Origin: an uncultured SAR116 cluster alpha proteobacterium
GTDB lineage: Bacteria > Pseudomonadota > Alphaproteobacteria > Puniceispirillales > Marisalimonadaceae
DNA length: 64,000 nucleotides
Assembly (NCBI GenBank): GCA_902595515.1
Contig: CACJQK010000004.1
Coordinates: 1-64,000, forward strand
Reading direction: 5' to 3'
The notes beneath the pieces are model-generated. The model made no database searches. It was not told the DNA's origin and was given only the letters and a program-made list of their open reading frames with translations. A program made the translations under genes and the position numbers. Each line of letters begins with the position of its first letter. The stretch's first letter is position 1. Shown here one piece after another: positions 62,501 to 64,000 of the stretch.

Positions 62501-63934
62501 ATGGCTGTTACGCAAACCCTATCAGAAGGATTAAAACGAGAATTTGAAGTAATAATAACTAAGAATGAGATTGAAAAATTAGTTGACCAAAAGCTTGAGG
62601 GTATAGCTAAGGAGGCGAATCTTCCAGGTTTTAGACCAGGAAAAGTTCCTGTTTCAGTTGTTAAGAATAGATTTGGGAAACAAGTTCTTGGTGAGGTAGT
62701 TAGAGAATCGGTAGATACTGCTACCAAAGATACAATGGAAAAAAATAAATTAACACCATCATCTCAACCAAAAATAGAAATAGTATCATTTGAAGAAGGT
62801 AAGGATCTAAAGGCAAAGCTATTAGTTGAAATAATGCCTGATTTTGAAATACCAGAATTATCATCCCTAAACATAATTAAACCAGTTGTTAAAATAAGTG
62901 AAAAAGATATTAAAGCCGCGGTAGAAAAAATAGCTAAAGAAAATGTTGGTACAAGAGTAATAACTAATGATAGAGCAGCAAAGAAAGGTGATACGCTTGT
63001 AATTGATTTTGTAGGTAGAGTTAACGATGAACCATTTGAAGGTGGAGAAGCAAAAGGTCATAACTTAAAGTTAGGTTCAAACACATTTATACCTGGGTTT
63101 GAAGATGCATTAATTGGATCTACCAAAGGAAAAACTACTGAAGTTAAAGTAACCTTTCCCAAAAATTACCAAGTTAAAAATTTGGCAGGTAAAGATGCTG
63201 TTTTTGAAACAAAAGTAAATGAAATTAGAGAAGATGTTGAAACTAAAATAGACGATGAATTTGCAAAAACATTGGGTATGAATGATTTAGATGGATTAAA
63301 AAAAGCTGTTCGGGAACAAATTTCAAAACAGTATGATCAAGCCAGCCGAGAAAAAGCAAAAAGACAAATATTAGATAAGTTGGCTGATGCGGTGTCTTTT
63401 GAATTACCAGAAACGCTTGAAAAAGAAGAATATATAAATATTTGCAAAGCTATGAATCCTAATTCAAAACCCGATACAAACAGAGGTGGAGAAACAAACC
63501 CAGATCCTGATAAGGGTATGACAAAAGAAGAAAAATTAGATGCCTCTGAAATTGCAAAAAGAAGGGTTAGGTTAGGATTGTTACTTTCAGAAATAGGAAG
63601 AAAAAATAATATTAAAGTTGAAGAAGAAGATACAAGAAACGCAATGATGACAGAAATACAAAAATATCCAGGTCAGGAAAAGCAGATTATGGACTATATG
63701 AAAAATAATCCTGAAGCTCAACAGCAATTATCGGGGCCAATATTTGAAAATAAAATCATAGATTTTATTTTAGAATTAGCAAACGTTAAAGAAAAAACAG
63801 TGACTGTTGAAGAACTGTACAAAGAAGATGAAGTGGATTTGAAAAATGAAGCCAAAAAAGCAAAAAAATCAAATAAATCTATTGATAAAAACAAAATAAA
63901 AAAATCAATAAAAAAAACAACTCAAAAATCCTGA
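62501..63934 (+). CDS. tig: Trigger factor
   Basis: 477 residues. This chaperone binds the ribosome exit tunnel and nascent chains. The ribosome-binding domain contains LPGFRPGKVPVSVVKNRFGK, the FKBP-like domain runs from about residue 155 to 245 (GDTLVIDFVGRVNDEPFEGG; FIPGFEDALIGSTKGKT), and the C-terminal domain contains RRVRLGLLLSEIGRKNNIKV. A Lys-rich tail ends it. The stretch around residues 318-345 is Asn/Asp/Pro-rich and probably a flexible loop. AAGAGG precedes the ATG. clpP follows by 38 bases, the usual tig-clpP order. Confidence 0.97.
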   Translation: MAVTQTLSEGLKREFEVIITKNEIEKLVDQKLEGIAKEANLPGFRPGKVPVSVVKNRFGKQVLGEVVRESVDTATKDTMEKNKLTPSSQPKIEIVSFEEGKDLKAKLLVEIMPDFEIPELSSLNIIKPVVKISEKDIKAAVEKIAKENVGTRVITNDRAAKKGDTLVIDFVGRVNDEPFEGGEAKGHNLKLGSNTFIPGFEDALIGSTKGKTTEVKVTFPKNYQVKNLAGKDAVFETKVNEIREDVETKIDDEFAKTLGMNDLDGLKKAVREQISKQYDQASREKAKRQILDKLADAVSFELPETLEKEEYINICKAMNPNSKPDTNRGGETNPDPDKGMTKEEKLDASEIAKRRVRLGLLLSEIGRKNNIKVEEEDTRNAMMTEIQKYPGQEKQIMDYMKNNPEAQQQLSGPIFENKIIDFILELANVKEKTVTVEELYKEDEVDLKNEAKKAKKSNKSIDKNKIKKSIKKTTQKS

Positions 63935-63972
63935 TCTAGAGGCAATAACTATTATTTAAGGAGTTTAGAAAT

Positions 63973-64000
63973 ATGATCGATAAAATTTATAATCCCATTT
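63973..64000 (+). CDS. clpP: Start of clpP (ATP-dependent protease subunit), cut by window end
   Basis: ATG at 63973 opens MIDKIYNPI and runs off the window. AAGGAG lies 10 bases upstream. Only nine codons are visible, so the identification rests on position directly after tig and on fit with the start of alphaproteobacterial ClpP proteins. Confidence 0.6.

Noticed and set aside
62437-62727. 96-residue minus-strand frame upstream of the tRNAs
   Set aside because: Antisense to the conserved start of trigger factor and to the tRNA-Leu end.

Overview
The window is strongly AT-rich, densely coded chromosome from a free-living alphaproteobacterium. The evidence is a gcrA cell-cycle regulator, a C4-pathway 5-aminolevulinate synthase (hemA), a DksA that keeps only one of the usual zinc cysteines, a GAAC-N7-GAAC SOS box before recA, and a suf operon led by an Rrf2 regulator and ending in an Atm1-type exporter. 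LptD and KdsD show an LPS-bearing outer membrane. Short intergenic gaps, overlapping genes and low GC suggest a streamlined, probably marine, SAR11/HIMB59-like lineage. That placement is inference; no rRNA gene is present.

Region by region. 1-3.8 kb is an accessory zone of small secreted proteins, a sugar-nucleotide epimerase, two decayed genes and an XRE regulator. 3.9-6.2 kb holds a photolyase-like flavoprotein of unusual domain order coupled to a DUF3429 membrane protein, and a methyltransferase; a 0.7 kb decayed stretch follows. 6.9-16.7 kb holds lptD, a GlcD-type dehydrogenase, a CysQ-TsaC fusion, an AlkA-like glycosylase, cytochrome b561, GlcG, TrhO, an ArsC-like protein and a molybdopterin-binding protein. 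tRNA-Ala, rpmF and hspQ precede the iron-sulfur operon (sufR-sufB-sufC-sufD-sufS-sufT-sufA-atm1, 17.6-25.4 kb). Then come nadK, kdsD, the queuosine genes queA-tgt-queG, amtB-glnK, a binding-protein-like gene and an EamA permease.

34.0-39.4 kb is a small genomic island inserted at tRNA-Gly(TCC). A broken tyrosine integrase starts beside the tRNA, a degenerate copy of the tRNA 3' end marks the far side, and a 26 bp repeat is shared by both ends. The cargo is unusual: several small proteins that look like ferredoxin-fold dimeric alpha/beta-barrel proteins, an AEC-family transporter and one small secreted protein. Diverged copies of an intergenic repeat separate them. This is the most likely place for an undescribed system, perhaps handling a small organic compound, but that role is inferred from context only.

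39.4-64 kb is core genome: hemH-hemA, dksA, recA (LexA-regulated), alaS, an aminotransferase, an unrecognised 454-residue protein, a LOG-family protein, a LysM protein, a CDP-alcohol phosphatidyltransferase, msrB, aroE, gcrA, pepN, rhlE, parE, glnB-glnA with a clear terminator, another aminotransferase, tRNA-His, tRNA-Leu, tig and the first codons of clpP. Two PII proteins (one with amtB, one with glnA) and the ammonium transporter point to nitrogen as a main regulated input. No CRISPR array, rRNA operon, intact insertion sequence or recognisable riboswitch was found.
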